A stretch of DNA of 64,000 bases. Source: Alteromonas sp. MMG017 (GTDB lineage: Bacteria > Pseudomonadota > Gammaproteobacteria > Enterobacterales > Alteromonadaceae). Below are positions 1-8,740 of this stretch, piece after piece; position 1 is the first letter of the stretch, and every line of letters begins with the position of its first letter. The notes beneath the pieces were generated by a model. That model searched no databases, was not told where the DNA came from, and saw only the letters and a program-made list of their open reading frames with translations. Location: positions 1 to 64,000 of the forward strand of contig NZ_JAGJDY010000006.1 in assembly GCF_018100795.1 (NCBI RefSeq). Reading direction: 5' to 3'. A program made the position numbers and the translations under genes.

Positions 1-61
1 TTAAGAAGGGATTGGTAAGTCACGGGAAAATACTCGAAAAGCTCATATCGACTGCACGTCA

Positions 62-250
62 ATTATCATGGGTGTCCACGTAAACTACGTAATTTAAATA
101 AGGTGAGATGGTGGGTGTCTCGTTAATGTGATGAGTGTCTTGCTATTGTTTTATGGTGGATGTCCACGTTAATCCTAAAGAATAAAAGGGAATCAAACGT
201 GGGTGTCTCTATAACTTTGAAGCTGAAATAAACATGGGTGTCTTGTTTAT
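62..250 (+). repeat. Cluster A of the dispersed TGGGTGTCT repeat (6 copies)
   Basis: Six copies or near-copies of the core TGGGTGTCT lie here, all in the same orientation, near 68, 111, 131, 157, 200 and 235. Variants include GAGTGTCT (near 133) and GGATGTCC (near 157). The flanks are often TAAAC/ATC before the core and CGTTAA or TGTTTAT after it. Copies are 25-45 bases apart and the spacers between them do not repeat. The cluster fills the intergenic space downstream of the CbiM-like gene. I see no ORF, promoter or terminator in it. Confidence 0.8.
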
Positions 251-271
251 GGCTGTGATTAAGGCTTTCGC

Positions 272-913
272 TTAGTTGTCGAAATAAAACTTGTCGTGGA
301 AGGTGTAAACCCAGGTGGGCTGATAGATGACGAGTAGCGTAATTGCCATACCGTTAAGCAGGGCTTCTGGAAATACTAATAGTGGGATAAGCAGTACGAA
401 GTTGTCGTAAATAACATCCCACGTGTAAATGCCTTCAACAAAATAATAACCGGCAAGAGCGCCTGTTTTAAGGGCGATGCTAAGTGCGCCTGGAAAGAAA
501 GCGCACACAAAAATATAAACGAACAGTTGGCGGGGCAAGTGGTGAAATGACACTAAATATACAAGGTAGGTTACCGCGACAGGAAGCATTACCCCTAATA
601 CGCCATTAATTCCTAAGGTTTGCCACTGCGCAAAACCAGCGGCGGTAGCCCCCAATAGGGCAATGGTTCCAGCTAGAATTGCGTATCTAAACCCGAGCAT
701 AAGTGTAACCACACTTAAGCCAACAAAGTGAACATCTAGCCCTTCAAAAATACCCACTTTGAAGATCCAGAACGCGAACAACGCAGCAGCACTACCAAAC
801 AGCAGGTGCTGTTGGTGTTTGTCACCCATTAGGCCTACAACAGAAATTTGTTTAATAACCCCAACTAGGGTTAAACAATATAAAATAAGGCCAAGCCACT
901 GTAGCGTTGTCAC
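272..913 (-). CDS. CbiM/COG3235-like integral membrane protein
   Basis: A 213-residue, very hydrophobic protein with about six membrane segments. The central segment (HFVGLSVVTLMLG, then PRQLFVYIFVCAFFPG) resembles the COG3235 branch of the CbiM/energy-coupling-factor permease family. Members of that family are membrane components of cobalt, nickel or other vitamin/metal uptake systems, but no ATPase or T-component partner gene is adjacent, so the substrate is unknown. Translation starts at a GTG (913) with GGAG about 8 bases upstream. It lies 32 bases downstream of xthA on the same strand and could be read through from it. Family assignment is by remembered motif similarity. Confidence 0.65.
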   Translation of the reverse strand: MTTLQWLGLILYCLTLVGVIKQISVVGLMGDKHQQHLLFGSAAALFAFWIFKVGIFEGLDVHFVGLSVVTLMLGFRYAILAGTIALLGATAAGFAQWQTLGINGVLGVMLPVAVTYLVYLVSFHHLPRQLFVYIFVCAFFPGALSIALKTGALAGYYFVEGIYTWDVIYDNFVLLIPLLVFPEALLNGMAITLLVIYQPTWVYTFHDKFYFDN

Positions 914-945
914 GCATTCTCCATTCGTTATTTGCTATAGATTTA

Positions 946-1755
946 CTATTTACTGTAAGTAGCCCAAATAGGTGCATGATCCGACGGCTTTTCAATACCG
1001 CGAAGTTCATAATCTATGCCGGCATCATTCAGTCGTTTATGAATAGGTGCAGTTGCCAAAATAAGATCAATACGAAGGCCGCGATTATCATTAAACCCTT
1101 TTGAACGATAATCGAACCACGAGTACCTGTCGGTTGTATCTGGATTTAACGTTCTAAAGCTGTCTTCAAAACCCCAATCCATCAATGTGTTGAGCCATTC
1201 TCTTTCTTCGGGTAAAAAACTGCATTTACCGGTACGCAACCAGCGCTTTTTGTTTTCTTCGCCAATACCAATATCTGAATCGGTATGCGAGATGTTCACA
1301 TCACCCATTACGATGACTTTCTCATCAGGAGTATGGTGGGTGTCCAGATAAGTCATCAAATCTTTATAAAACTTACGTTTTGCTGGATATTTGGTTTCGT
1401 GCTTTTCGTTTTCGCCTTGCGGAAAGTAGCCGTTCAATACGGTAACTGGCTGGCCGTCGCTATCAGTGGTTTTCAGGATGATCATGCGACGCTGTGCATC
1501 TTCTTCATCGGTAGGGAAGCCCATAAGCACAGACTCAGGCTCTTTTTTCGCTAAAAATGCCACGCCGTAGTGACTTTTTTGACCATGAAAATAAACGTGG
1601 TATCCCATCGCTTCAACTGCTTCTACCGGAAATTGTTCGTTGTGAACTTTAATTTCTTGCAAGCCAATAATATCCGGCTCATGCGCATCTATTAATGCTT
1701 GAAGTTGGTGAAGACGGGCACGAATGCCATTGATATTAAATGAGATTACTTTCAT
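946..1755 (-). CDS. xthA: Exodeoxyribonuclease III (AP endonuclease)
   Basis: A 269-residue protein that aligns along its whole length with E. coli exonuclease III. The enzyme is a Mg-dependent 3'-5' exonuclease and class II AP endonuclease in base-excision repair. Visible motifs are [10 protein letters not shown] at the N-terminus, the metal ligand E34 in [30 protein letters not shown] and the C-terminal SDHAP catalytic histidine. The ATG at 1755 is well placed because family proteins begin MK.ISFNING. A TGGGTGTCC-like string at 1333-1352 falls inside the gene, but the protein has no length change there relative to E. coli, so it is probably chance. Confidence 0.96.
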   Translation of the reverse strand: MKVISFNINGIRARLHQLQALIDAHEPDIIGLQEIKVHNEQFPVEAVEAMGYHVYFHGQKSHYGVAFLAKKEPESVLMGFPTDEEDAQRRMIILKTTDSDGQPVTVLNGYFPQGENEKHETKYPAKRKFYKDLMTYLDTHHTPDEKVIVMGDVNISHTDSDIGIGEENKKRWLRTGKCSFLPEEREWLNTLMDWGFEDSFRTLNPDTTDRYSWFDYRSKGFNDNRGLRIDLILATAPIHKRLNDAGIDYELRGIEKPSDHAPIWATYSK

Positions 1756-1804
1756 AAGAGCTTCTTAAAATACGGATTAAAGGAATTCTAACAGAATGCT
1801 GGGT

Positions 1805-2482
1805 TTAACTTAATGTCTGTGGTGGCAAACTTGTGCTTTTTCCTAACAAAATAAGATGCTCAAACCAAAGATTAGCATCGTTAATAATAGCATCGCTTAG
1901 TGTTTCGCCAATATGGGTTTCTGCTTTACTGGCTTCAATCATTATGGGTAATAAACGCGCTACTTCTTGTTTAAATTCAGGCCACGCTTTGGACTGTATT
2001 GCCATTGATTGATAGTAATGTGTAGGAAAACCGTAGTCTGTTTTACTTAGCCTGCGGCTAATAATATTGGCGCCCATAGACGATCCTAGCCACACATACA
2101 TCGCTGAAATAGTGGCAGACAGTGCGGTTTCAAAACTTGGCACGTCAACGTTTTGTAATTCAGTTATGCACTTTGCGCTATTTGAGTTCAATACCGTTAA
2201 GTCGTTATCAAGGGCAATTAAAACTGCTTGGGCTTCGAACTGCTGCGATAAGGGCACAAGCGCGGGATACTTCTTAACTGCATCGTTGATAACCCACATG
2301 CAATGCTGGTGGAACTCTCGCATAACGCAGAGCACATTATGATAATTTTCTCGATGTTCGTGTTGGGTTTCACTGGCGCTATTACCCATCATGTTATGAA
2401 AAAGTGCAAAGGGTGCACTGTGCTCTAATTCGACATGTTTGTTATGCGTTTTTTCTTTTAGGTCACTAAATAGGTTTTGCAT
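1805..2482 (-). CDS. Heme oxygenase-like protein
   Basis: A 225-residue soluble helical protein. The N-terminal LKEKTHNKHVELE matches the proximal-histidine helix of bacterial heme oxygenases (pattern T..xH..LE, H16 the likely axial ligand), and YVWLGSSMGANI matches the glycine-rich distal helix. Heme oxygenases cleave heme to biliverdin, CO and iron, either for iron recovery or to supply the bacteriophytochrome chromophore. No phytochrome or heme-uptake gene is next to it, so its role cannot be read from context. It lies 49 bases upstream of the xthA start on the same strand. Confidence 0.7.
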   Translation of the reverse strand: MQNLFSDLKEKTHNKHVELEHSAPFALFHNMMGNSASETQHEHRENYHNVLCVMREFHQHCMWVINDAVKKYPALVPLSQQFEAQAVLIALDNDLTVLNSNSAKCITELQNVDVPSFETALSATISAMYVWLGSSMGANIISRRLSKTDYGFPTHYYQSMAIQSKAWPEFKQEVARLLPIMIEASKAETHIGETLSDAIINDANLWFEHLILLGKSTSLPPQTLS

Positions 2483-2776
2483 GAAGCTCTAAACTTTGCG
2501 TTTTTATTAATAAAAGGCGGATGAACGGTACTACCAAGAAATGCAGATTGCTAACTGACAAGGAGCATGTGGAGTGCGTTTTGCAACCAAAGCGTAAAAC
2601 AGAAGACAAGGTTACATAATATAGCGTGCAATAATATTAGTCGCGGGCCATGTTTTCAACTTGAATGTTCACTGTCTTTATAAGATTAAATCGTCTTTGG
2701 TATTTGGCGGGGCAGCATGCAAAGGGTATACTTGGCGCCTCTTATCGGTGCCTCCTAAATAATAAGGTAAATTTTT

Positions 2777-3181
2777 GTGTTTCCAGATACTGTAACTGCC
2801 ACCCTGAACGACACTGTGCTAGCGCAAGCTAAAAGTTTGTCTGCTGAAGACCGACAAATGCTAGTGATCAGCTATGTACCCAAAGCGAAAGAAATTTGGT
2901 TGATTCAAGGTACAGAAGGCTTTGTCATGCTGGAAGACAATGATATTACTCGACTACCTGTTTTCCCTCATAATAACTTAGCGCAAGCTTGGTTAGACGA
3001 TAATCAAATTACAGGTACGTGTGTGGCAGTGCCATTTGATGAGTTTACTGAAACGTGGTTACCAGGCTTAACTAAAAATGGTGTGGAGTTGGTTATGTTT
3101 CCTACCTCTGCCGATGCCGAAAACCTAGTCATGACAGCAGAAGAGCTAAGCGCAGAATTTAGCGCAGATGCAAGCGCTTAA
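2777..3181 (+). CDS. DUF2750-like small acidic protein
   Basis: A 134-residue acidic soluble protein with no signal peptide or membrane segment. The order WLIQGTEGFVML, then LPVFPHNNLAQAWL, then VPFDEFTETWLPGL resembles the DUF2750 family, whose biochemical role is unknown. The start is a GTG at 2777 with AAGGTAA about 8 bases upstream. The gene is followed 72 bases later by the SufE-like gene on the same strand and may be co-transcribed with it. The 294 bases upstream (2483-2776), between this gene and the divergent heme oxygenase gene, hold no ORF, and I see no strong promoter there. Assignment is by pattern only. Confidence 0.6.
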   Translation: MFPDTVTATLNDTVLAQAKSLSAEDRQMLVISYVPKAKEIWLIQGTEGFVMLEDNDITRLPVFPHNNLAQAWLDDNQITGTCVAVPFDEFTETWLPGLTKNGVELVMFPTSADAENLVMTAEELSAEFSADASA

Positions 3182-3256
3182 CTGTTGGGCTCTGTTTTAC
3201 AAATGCCTAGTTATGACATCCACCGCTGTAGCTTATGCGATGACAGAATCTAAGTG

Positions 3257-3661
3257 ATGACAGACTCTACGCATCTGTTACTGCTGGGGCAAACTGTGGC
3301 TGCGGCTAAAGGTTGGGATGGCGCAACTCGCGCCATCATGCTCGCTGGTAAGCAATTGATTGCTTTACCAGAGTCCTCACGCACTGAAGATGCATTGGTA
3401 CCTGGTTGTGAAAGTAAAGTGTGGGTAGCATGTACGCCTTCACAAAACACTGGCGACCTTGTTATTGCAGCTTATTCACCCAGTAAGATTATTCGCGGTG
3501 TGTTGGCGGTACTGTTAGAAAAAGCGAATAGCCTTTCCGATGAACAAAGAAAGGCTTACGACTTTGAGCAATACATGAACGCGTGCAATTTGCAGCGTCA
3601 TTTAAGTCAGTCTAGGGGCAATGGTATCTTAAGTGTTTTGCGACGCTTAAATACGCTATAA
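3257..3661 (+). CDS. SufE/CsdE-like sulfur acceptor protein
   Basis: A protein of about 134 residues with the SufE fold signature: LLLLGQ near the start, then VPGCESKVWVAC, then SPSKIIRGVLAVLLEKAN. The cysteine in VPGC (C51 from this start) is the conserved site that accepts persulfide sulfur from a cysteine desulfurase (SufS or CsdA) for Fe-S cluster or related sulfur transfer. No desulfurase gene is adjacent, so SufE and CsdE cannot be told apart. A GTG three bases earlier (3254) could also start it; neither has a clear ribosome site. Its stop overlaps the end of the convergent glycosyltransferase gene by six bases. Confidence 0.85.
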   Translation: MTDSTHLLLLGQTVAAAKGWDGATRAIMLAGKQLIALPESSRTEDALVPGCESKVWVACTPSQNTGDLVIAAYSPSKIIRGVLAVLLEKANSLSDEQRKAYDFEQYMNACNLQRHLSQSRGNGILSVLRRLNTL

Positions 3662-5008
3662 GTTTTGGTTTTTAGCTTCAATCCACTGCGACATGTACTT
3701 GCTCGCATTCAAGGTCTGATGCCATAGTAGCCCTTGTAGAAACAGGTGCTTGCGATGGGCCTCTACATCGCTAGCCATGATGGACACTCGCTCCGCCAAG
3801 GTTTCGCTTTCTTTGTCATCTTCAAAAGTGTTGAACAACGCTACGCCTAACTTACTTGCTAACGCCCATTCCTCTTCATTGTTGTAAAGCCTAACCGCGT
3901 GCTTGGCAAAATCTTCTGCGGTGTCGCAAATCGCGCCGCCCCATGCAGGCTGAGTAGGGCTATTTGCTGCTTCTTCCGTGATATCAAGTGAAGTATTTGA
4001 CGTTAACCGCGCGGCGGATGAATTTACATCAGCAATACCTTCAGCGCCTACCCATGTAGTAAGGGTAGGGGTTTCACATCGCATAGCTTCTAGTATTTTG
4101 CCTTTAATACCTGCACCAAAGCGCAGAGGCGCAATAAGCAGCCGCGCGTTAGCAATAACATCGTGTGCATTGTCGGCCCAGCCATCTAAGTAAAATCCAC
4201 TCTTTGGGTTGTGCAACTGCGTTGCTTTTTTTGGCGGGTAGGCACCATAAATATGTAAATTAGCCTGAGGGAGTGCCTTTTTAATAGCAGGCCATACGGT
4301 TTGCTTTAGCTGTAGCACTGAATCCCAATTTGGCGCATGACGAAAATTGCCAATAGTGACAATGTCGGTGCGTTTTTCAAAATTAGGTATCCCGCCATCT
4401 ACTGTCGCTACATTGAGCGGATGGTAATAAAGTTGTTTGGCTGGCACCTGATAATGGTTCGTCAGCAGAGCATACTCGGTGCGAGAAATGACCAACGTAA
4501 GATCGCAACGTAAAATAGCGGCAATTTCCCGTTGTGCCAAAGGCGTATTGTAATCAGCCTCTTTCGCGGCGCTGGCAATGTTCGTTAAAAGAGGGGATGT
4601 CACGGTCTCTTTGTTTGCTCGCAGCGCATTGTCTTGTGTTTTAACGGCGTCGTGCCTAGCTTGTCGCAAACTGTGTAAATCTTCGGTGTTTAGTATACGA
4701 ATAGCACGAGGGCAGGCGTCTTTTACTCGCCACGAAAATTGCTCTTCGGTCATGTAACGGTCGAAAATAACCACATCAGGCTGCAGTTGAGCGATTCGCT
4801 CATTAAAGCTACTGCAATTAAGTGCTACCGCTTCGCTGCTTACGCCCAAATTACTTAGGTCAGCTTTATGAACACTGTCAGCGGCTGCGGTCATAAAAGT
4901 CACGCTATGGCCGAGGCTAAGAAACTGATTAATCAGAGCCAGCATATTTTGGCCAGCGGCGGAGGAGTTGGGTTCAGGCCACACATAGCCAATGACTACT
5001 ACCTGCAT
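3656..5008 (-). CDS. GT-B glycosyltransferase (group 1/4 type)
   Basis: A 450-residue protein with two Rossmann-type halves. The N-terminal half starts QVVVIGYVWPEPNSSAAGQN and the C-terminal half carries DIVTIGNFRHAPNWDSV and PLRFGAGIKGKILEAM, the sugar-nucleotide-binding region of GT1/GT4 enzymes. The acceptor and sugar donor are not predictable. I start it at the ATG at 5008, preceded by AAAAGG five bases upstream, because the open frame continues to 5137 without a ribosome site and adds a non-family N-terminus. It stands alone rather than in a polysaccharide cluster. It converges on and overlaps the SufE-like gene by six bases. Confidence 0.8.
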   Translation of the reverse strand: MQVVVIGYVWPEPNSSAAGQNMLALINQFLSLGHSVTFMTAAADSVHKADLSNLGVSSEAVALNCSSFNERIAQLQPDVVIFDRYMTEEQFSWRVKDACPRAIRILNTEDLHSLRQARHDAVKTQDNALRANKETVTSPLLTNIASAAKEADYNTPLAQREIAAILRCDLTLVISRTEYALLTNHYQVPAKQLYYHPLNVATVDGGIPNFEKRTDIVTIGNFRHAPNWDSVLQLKQTVWPAIKKALPQANLHIYGAYPPKKATQLHNPKSGFYLDGWADNAHDVIANARLLIAPLRFGAGIKGKILEAMRCETPTLTTWVGAEGIADVNSSAARLTSNTSLDITEEAANSPTQPAWGGAICDTAEDFAKHAVRLYNNEEEWALASKLGVALFNTFEDDKESETLAERVSIMASDVEAHRKHLFLQGLLWHQTLNASKYMSQWIEAKNQNL

Positions 5009-5218
5009 TGTGCCTTTTGACATGCCTTGTAACATAAATATCTGTGCTTGAATGTGTAAAGCGCGAAATAGTAGCACAGCGGGAAATAAAGAAAATGAAA
5101 CTCTATTATCAACAGGAATTTTTGAAAAATTACCCAAATATTGGGGGTTACCCCTATTAGGGTTGCATTAAATGTATGTTAATTTATTGCATACTATACG
5201 AAAGATAATGAATTCCGA

Positions 5219-5247
5219 TTAGCTAGGCTAAATAATCGCGCTATAAT
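5219..5247 (+). promoter_or_regulatory. Possible sigma-70 promoter of the HDOD gene
   Basis: A perfect TATAAT (5242-5247) lies about 118 bases upstream of the HDOD start. The matching -35 position, 17 bases upstream, reads TTAGCT, a weak match. It is the best candidate in the 356-base divergent gap 5009-5364, which otherwise holds no gene or repeat I can recognise. Confidence 0.4.
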
Positions 5248-5364
5248 GTAGCTATCAGCGAAAAAGCTAATCTTGTTTGATAGTTACAGTTTTTTATTTC
5301 TTGGCGTGATTGCTAAACGCCACTCTTCTAAATAGAGTAGGTTATATCAGGAGCGTATACCTAA

Positions 5365-6210
5365 ATGACCCTACAAGATATTATTAGTAATGCGAGCTCG
5401 TTGTTTGTGCTGCCTGACTCGGTAACGCGTTTAAAAGCGTGCATGGATGACGGCGCATCTAATATAGACGACATTGCCGACATCATTTCTTTTGACCCAT
5501 CGTTAGCTACACAGCTGTTAAGAGTAGCAAATTCGGCGTTGTACCGTTTTCCTAATAAAATAGATACCATCACTAAAGCGCTACAAGTAGTAGGTACGCG
5601 CTCTACGTACGACCTAGCACTTGCATTTGGTGTTAGCCAAGCGTTTAAAGAGGTCGATGGCCAAGTTATCGACTTAGATAAATTTTGGGAGCAAAGTGTT
5701 TCTTGCGGCCTTCTAGCAAAATACTTTGCTGAAATGCGAAATATCAGAGAGCCTGAACGCTTATTTGTTGCGGGTTTACTGCATAATATTGGTGAGCTGG
5801 TGGTGGTGGCCATGTTGCCAGATAGCGCAAAACGTTGTCAGGCGTTTAACGCAAGAGTAAGCCCAGCTGAATTACAAGCCGGTGTGTTGGGTTATACTTT
5901 TACGAATGTGTCTGCGGGCATCATTAAAGAGTGGGGTATTCCTGAAAGCATTTATAATCCCATTGCAAAAATACACGGCGATAGTAGCAACACTTCTGAA
6001 TTTGAAGAGCAAATATTGCAGCTATCTTATGTATTGGCGCTAGACAACGTAAATTCTGAAATTTACCCTAGCTACAATAACTTAAAGCCTGAACTGCACG
6101 AGAGCCTTTCGCTTAATCGTGACGACTTAGAAGATGCATTAGATATCACTAACCTGCAGTGTATTTCAGTTATCTCCCTGTTCAATCCAAACGCCTTTAT
6201 GCTTTATTAA
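5365..6210 (+). CDS. HDOD domain protein
   Basis: A 281-residue protein almost entirely made of an HDOD domain: LPDSVTRLKACMDDG, then DPSLATQLLRVANSALY, then GLLHNIGELVVVAMLP. HDOD proteins are non-catalytic relatives of HD phosphohydrolases and often act as adaptor or scaffold proteins in bacterial signalling, motility or biofilm control. The usual HD metal pair is replaced by HN in LLHNIGE, as expected for HDOD rather than HD-GYP. The ATG at 5365 has CAGGAG about 11 bases upstream. The C-terminal quarter is acidic and variable. A shared bidirectional terminator follows. Confidence 0.9.
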   Translation: MTLQDIISNASSLFVLPDSVTRLKACMDDGASNIDDIADIISFDPSLATQLLRVANSALYRFPNKIDTITKALQVVGTRSTYDLALAFGVSQAFKEVDGQVIDLDKFWEQSVSCGLLAKYFAEMRNIREPERLFVAGLLHNIGELVVVAMLPDSAKRCQAFNARVSPAELQAGVLGYTFTNVSAGIIKEWGIPESIYNPIAKIHGDSSNTSEFEEQILQLSYVLALDNVNSEIYPSYNNLKPELHESLSLNRDDLEDALDITNLQCISVISLFNPNAFMLY

Positions 6211-6212
6211 TG

Positions 6213-6248
6213 AAAAAAGGGCGTACCGTTTATGCAGTACGCCCTTTC
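6213..6248. terminator. Bidirectional rho-independent terminator
   Basis: An 11-bp perfect stem, AAAGGGCGTAC (6216-6226) paired with GTACGCCCTTT (6237-6247), has a 10-base loop. Six A residues precede the left arm, giving a good U tract for the minus-strand thioesterase transcript. The plus-strand side has a weaker T-rich tail. It separates the convergent HDOD and thioesterase genes. Confidence 0.85.
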
Positions 6249-6311
6249 ATTTCAGTATTTATTCCAAAGTGCCTTTCTAGCTAATCTTCTAGTCCAACAC
6301 TCACAGTCAAA

Positions 6312-7127
6312 TTAATCAAAAATTGCTACGGTTTGGCGACTTATCGCGATAACTTCATTGTCTTTATCCCAAATGGTGGCTTCTGTGTGGCCGTAGCCAT
6401 CTTCCGCCTGACGGGTATGTGCTTGGTATGCAAACCAATCTGTGGGGTCAACTTGCTTATGTGGGTGGATAAATTCTAAGTTCCAACTCACGGTGCTTGC
6501 TGGAGCCGGCAATTTCATCATTTGCAATAGCGTAGGCGGCCAAGCATCAATCATGGTAATGATATGTGCGTCGGTGATTTTCGCTGGTGGCTTTTTAAAG
6601 CGCATATGTCCGTGGTAAACGCTGGTCTTTTTACGGGTAAAGGGGATACCCCCTTGATCAATAGCTAAATCGAAATGGCGTAAAAACTTAGGCGTAACCT
6701 TTGGAATCTGCGGTATAAACTTGCCTTTAGTTGGCACTGCCATATCGTGGGTATCTTTGTTCTCAACCTTAATGCCTGACTTTCTACCAATACCAAAGCA
6801 CGCCTGCACAAACACGCAGCTTTTCCCATTTTGTTTTATATGAGCGGTATATTGAGATACGTTTTTGCCTTCACGCAACAAGGTTACTTCAATTGAAAAT
6901 GGGGTGTCTGGCGAGAGCGGGCCAACAAAGTTAGTGGTAAATGAACGCAGCACGCGTTCCTCACTGACTTTTTGGCGAATAGCGCTGTACGCCATGCCTG
7001 CTGAAATACCGCCGAATGCTGTACGCCCTTGCGCCCAATTACTGGGAATAATAAGGTTATCTACTTTCCATTCATTGTCAGAAAGTGCCTCTAAAGAAGA
7101 AAGCGTTAAAAGCTCGTCTACCGTCAT
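6312..7127 (-). CDS. TesB-like acyl-CoA thioesterase (double hotdog)
   Basis: A 271-residue protein of the acyl-CoA thioesterase II-like family. The first hotdog half shows NWAQGRTAFGGISAGMAYSAI and LRSFTTNFVGPLSPDTPFSIEV, with the conserved FGG around the CoA/acyl site. The second half shows STVSWNLEFIHP and DGYGHTEATIWDKDNEVIAISRQ, the typical C-terminal 'vDW.L.f'-like strand and active-site aspartate region. It should hydrolyse acyl-CoA to free acid and CoA in the cytoplasm. It is transcribed alone and divergently from the MFS carrier. Confidence 0.85.
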   Translation of the reverse strand: MTVDELLTLSSLEALSDNEWKVDNLIIPSNWAQGRTAFGGISAGMAYSAIRQKVSEERVLRSFTTNFVGPLSPDTPFSIEVTLLREGKNVSQYTAHIKQNGKSCVFVQACFGIGRKSGIKVENKDTHDMAVPTKGKFIPQIPKVTPKFLRHFDLAIDQGGIPFTRKKTSVYHGHMRFKKPPAKITDAHIITMIDAWPPTLLQMMKLPAPASTVSWNLEFIHPHKQVDPTDWFAYQAHTRQAEDGYGHTEATIWDKDNEVIAISRQTVAIFD

Positions 7128-7297
7128 GCTGTTTGTCTGGTCTGATGAGTAAAGGTGTTGGTATCCTACCTTAAGCTCAAGCTAACAGAAAGCCTAGGCT
7201 AACATTCCTTTTTATATTTACAAATAAGTAACAATAAGTTGTCAATCTTTTAACCTGCCGCGTAGACTAAGTTTTCATTGAATTTAAAGGGAATGAT

Positions 7298-8617
7298 ATG
7301 GCCCATAGTCAGGTTCAAACGGCACCAGTAGAGAAAGCGGATACTTCCCGCGCCTACAGAAATTATGTGTTAGTGATACTTACGCTGGTTTATGCATTTA
7401 ATTTTATAGATAGACAAATCATAGGCATCCTTTCTCCCTTCATTAAAGCTGATTTGGGTTTAGATGATGCGCAGTTAGGCTTATTAAAGGGCGTTTATTT
7501 CGCCATTCTTTATACCGTGGTGGGCATTCCTATTGCGTGGCTTGCAGATCGCTATAGTCGCGTGAATATTATTGCTATCTCGCTCACCCTATGGAGTGGC
7601 TTTACCGCCGCCTCAGGGCTTGCCATGAACTACACGCAACTGGCGCTTGCCAGAATTGGTGTGGGCATTGGTGAAGCTGGAGGCAGCCCACCTTCACACA
7701 GTATTATTTCCGACCTGTTTCCTAAAGAAAAGCGTGCAGGCGCATTGGCTATTTACTCTTTAGGTATTCCGTTTGGTGTAATGTTGGCATTCTTTGCTTC
7801 TGCATTTTTCCTTCAAGGCGGTTCTGCTGATTGGCGCACCGTAATGATAAGTGTGGGCTTACCGGGCGTAATATTAGCGTTATTGCTGAAGTTTACGGTA
7901 AAAGAGCCGAAACGTACGGAGTCAGTAAAAACTGATGACACTGAAAAGGCCAGTGTGTCAGCTTCACTCAAAACTTTATTGAAGATACCCACGTGGTGGG
8001 GAATGGCGTTAGGTATTTCTTTTGGCTCGTTCGGTAACTATGCCATTTCGACGTGGATCATCGATTACTATGTACGTGCCTTTGCAGGGTTAGATATCAC
8101 GCAGTTGCTCATTGCGTTCGGTATTATCAATGGTTCTGCTTATGCATTAGGCGTGTGGCTTGGCGGCTATATCGCTGATAGATGGGGTAAACAAAACAAG
8201 AAAGCGTATGCCTTGTTACCTGCTATTGCGCTCATTATTGGTGTACCAGCGTTGTATTTCTCGCTTCAGGTTAACGACTTATGGCTATCTGTAGGGCTAA
8301 TGACCTTCTTACTGTTTACCAGTGGTTCGTATTTAGGCCCAAGCTTTGCCATGGCGCAAACCCTTGCACCTATTAACGTTCGTGCTATGTCTACTGCATT
8401 ATTCTTCTTTGTTTTGAATATTATTGCATTGGGTGGCGGGCCAACGATTACTGGTATTATTAGCCAAGCATTAGTGCCTTCAATGGGTGAAGTTGAAGCG
8501 CTTCGTCAGTCTTTACTGTATTTGATTGTGCCATACGCGCTTTCTATTATTGTGTTCTTATGGACCAGTACTAAGATTGTTAAAGATTGGGAGATGGCGG
8601 AGTCGAGAGGGCTGTAG
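7298..8617 (+). CDS. Spinster-type MFS transporter
   Basis: A 439-residue carrier with 12 predicted membrane spans. The N-terminal repeat carries FNFIDRQIIGILSPFIKADLG and GIPIAWLADRYSRVNII (MFS motif A, G..aDr.sR), then ARIGVGIGEAGGSPPSHSII, all typical of the spinster branch found in many proteobacteria. The substrate is unknown; relatives have been proposed to move hydrophobic compounds or organic acids. The ATG at 7298 follows AAAGGGAATGAT, a good ribosome site. It is a single-gene unit ended by a strong terminator. Confidence 0.88.
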   Translation: MAHSQVQTAPVEKADTSRAYRNYVLVILTLVYAFNFIDRQIIGILSPFIKADLGLDDAQLGLLKGVYFAILYTVVGIPIAWLADRYSRVNIIAISLTLWSGFTAASGLAMNYTQLALARIGVGIGEAGGSPPSHSIISDLFPKEKRAGALAIYSLGIPFGVMLAFFASAFFLQGGSADWRTVMISVGLPGVILALLLKFTVKEPKRTESVKTDDTEKASVSASLKTLLKIPTWWGMALGISFGSFGNYAISTWIIDYYVRAFAGLDITQLLIAFGIINGSAYALGVWLGGYIADRWGKQNKKAYALLPAIALIIGVPALYFSLQVNDLWLSVGLMTFLLFTSGSYLGPSFAMAQTLAPINVRAMSTALFFFVLNIIALGGGPTITGIISQALVPSMGEVEALRQSLLYLIVPYALSIIVFLWTSTKIVKDWEMAESRGL

Positions 8618-8652
8618 TACTATCTCGTTCATAATTAACATGTTGTTGTAAT

Positions 8653-8681
8653 TAAGGGCTGGTTTACCAGCCCTTATTTTT
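8653..8681 (+). terminator. Rho-independent terminator of the MFS gene
   Basis: A perfect 10-bp stem TAAGGGCTGG/CCAGCCCTTA with a 4-base TTTA loop is followed directly by five T residues and further T/C-rich sequence. It lies 36 bases after the MFS stop. Confidence 0.92.
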
Positions 8682-8740
8682 CCCCTCTTTGCCATTGCTA
8701 CATTTAGCTTTGATGCTGTTTTTCGTGAAGGAGTATTTCA

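Noticed and set aside
1333..1352. TGGTGGGTGTCCAGATAAG inside xthA, like the dispersed repeat
   Set aside because: XthA has no length change there relative to E. coli, and the motif is read in another frame than other in-gene copies. Treated as chance.
6900..6912. GGGGTGTCTGG inside the thioesterase gene
   Set aside because: No family flanks; encodes DTPFSIEV, an ordinary part of the hotdog domain.
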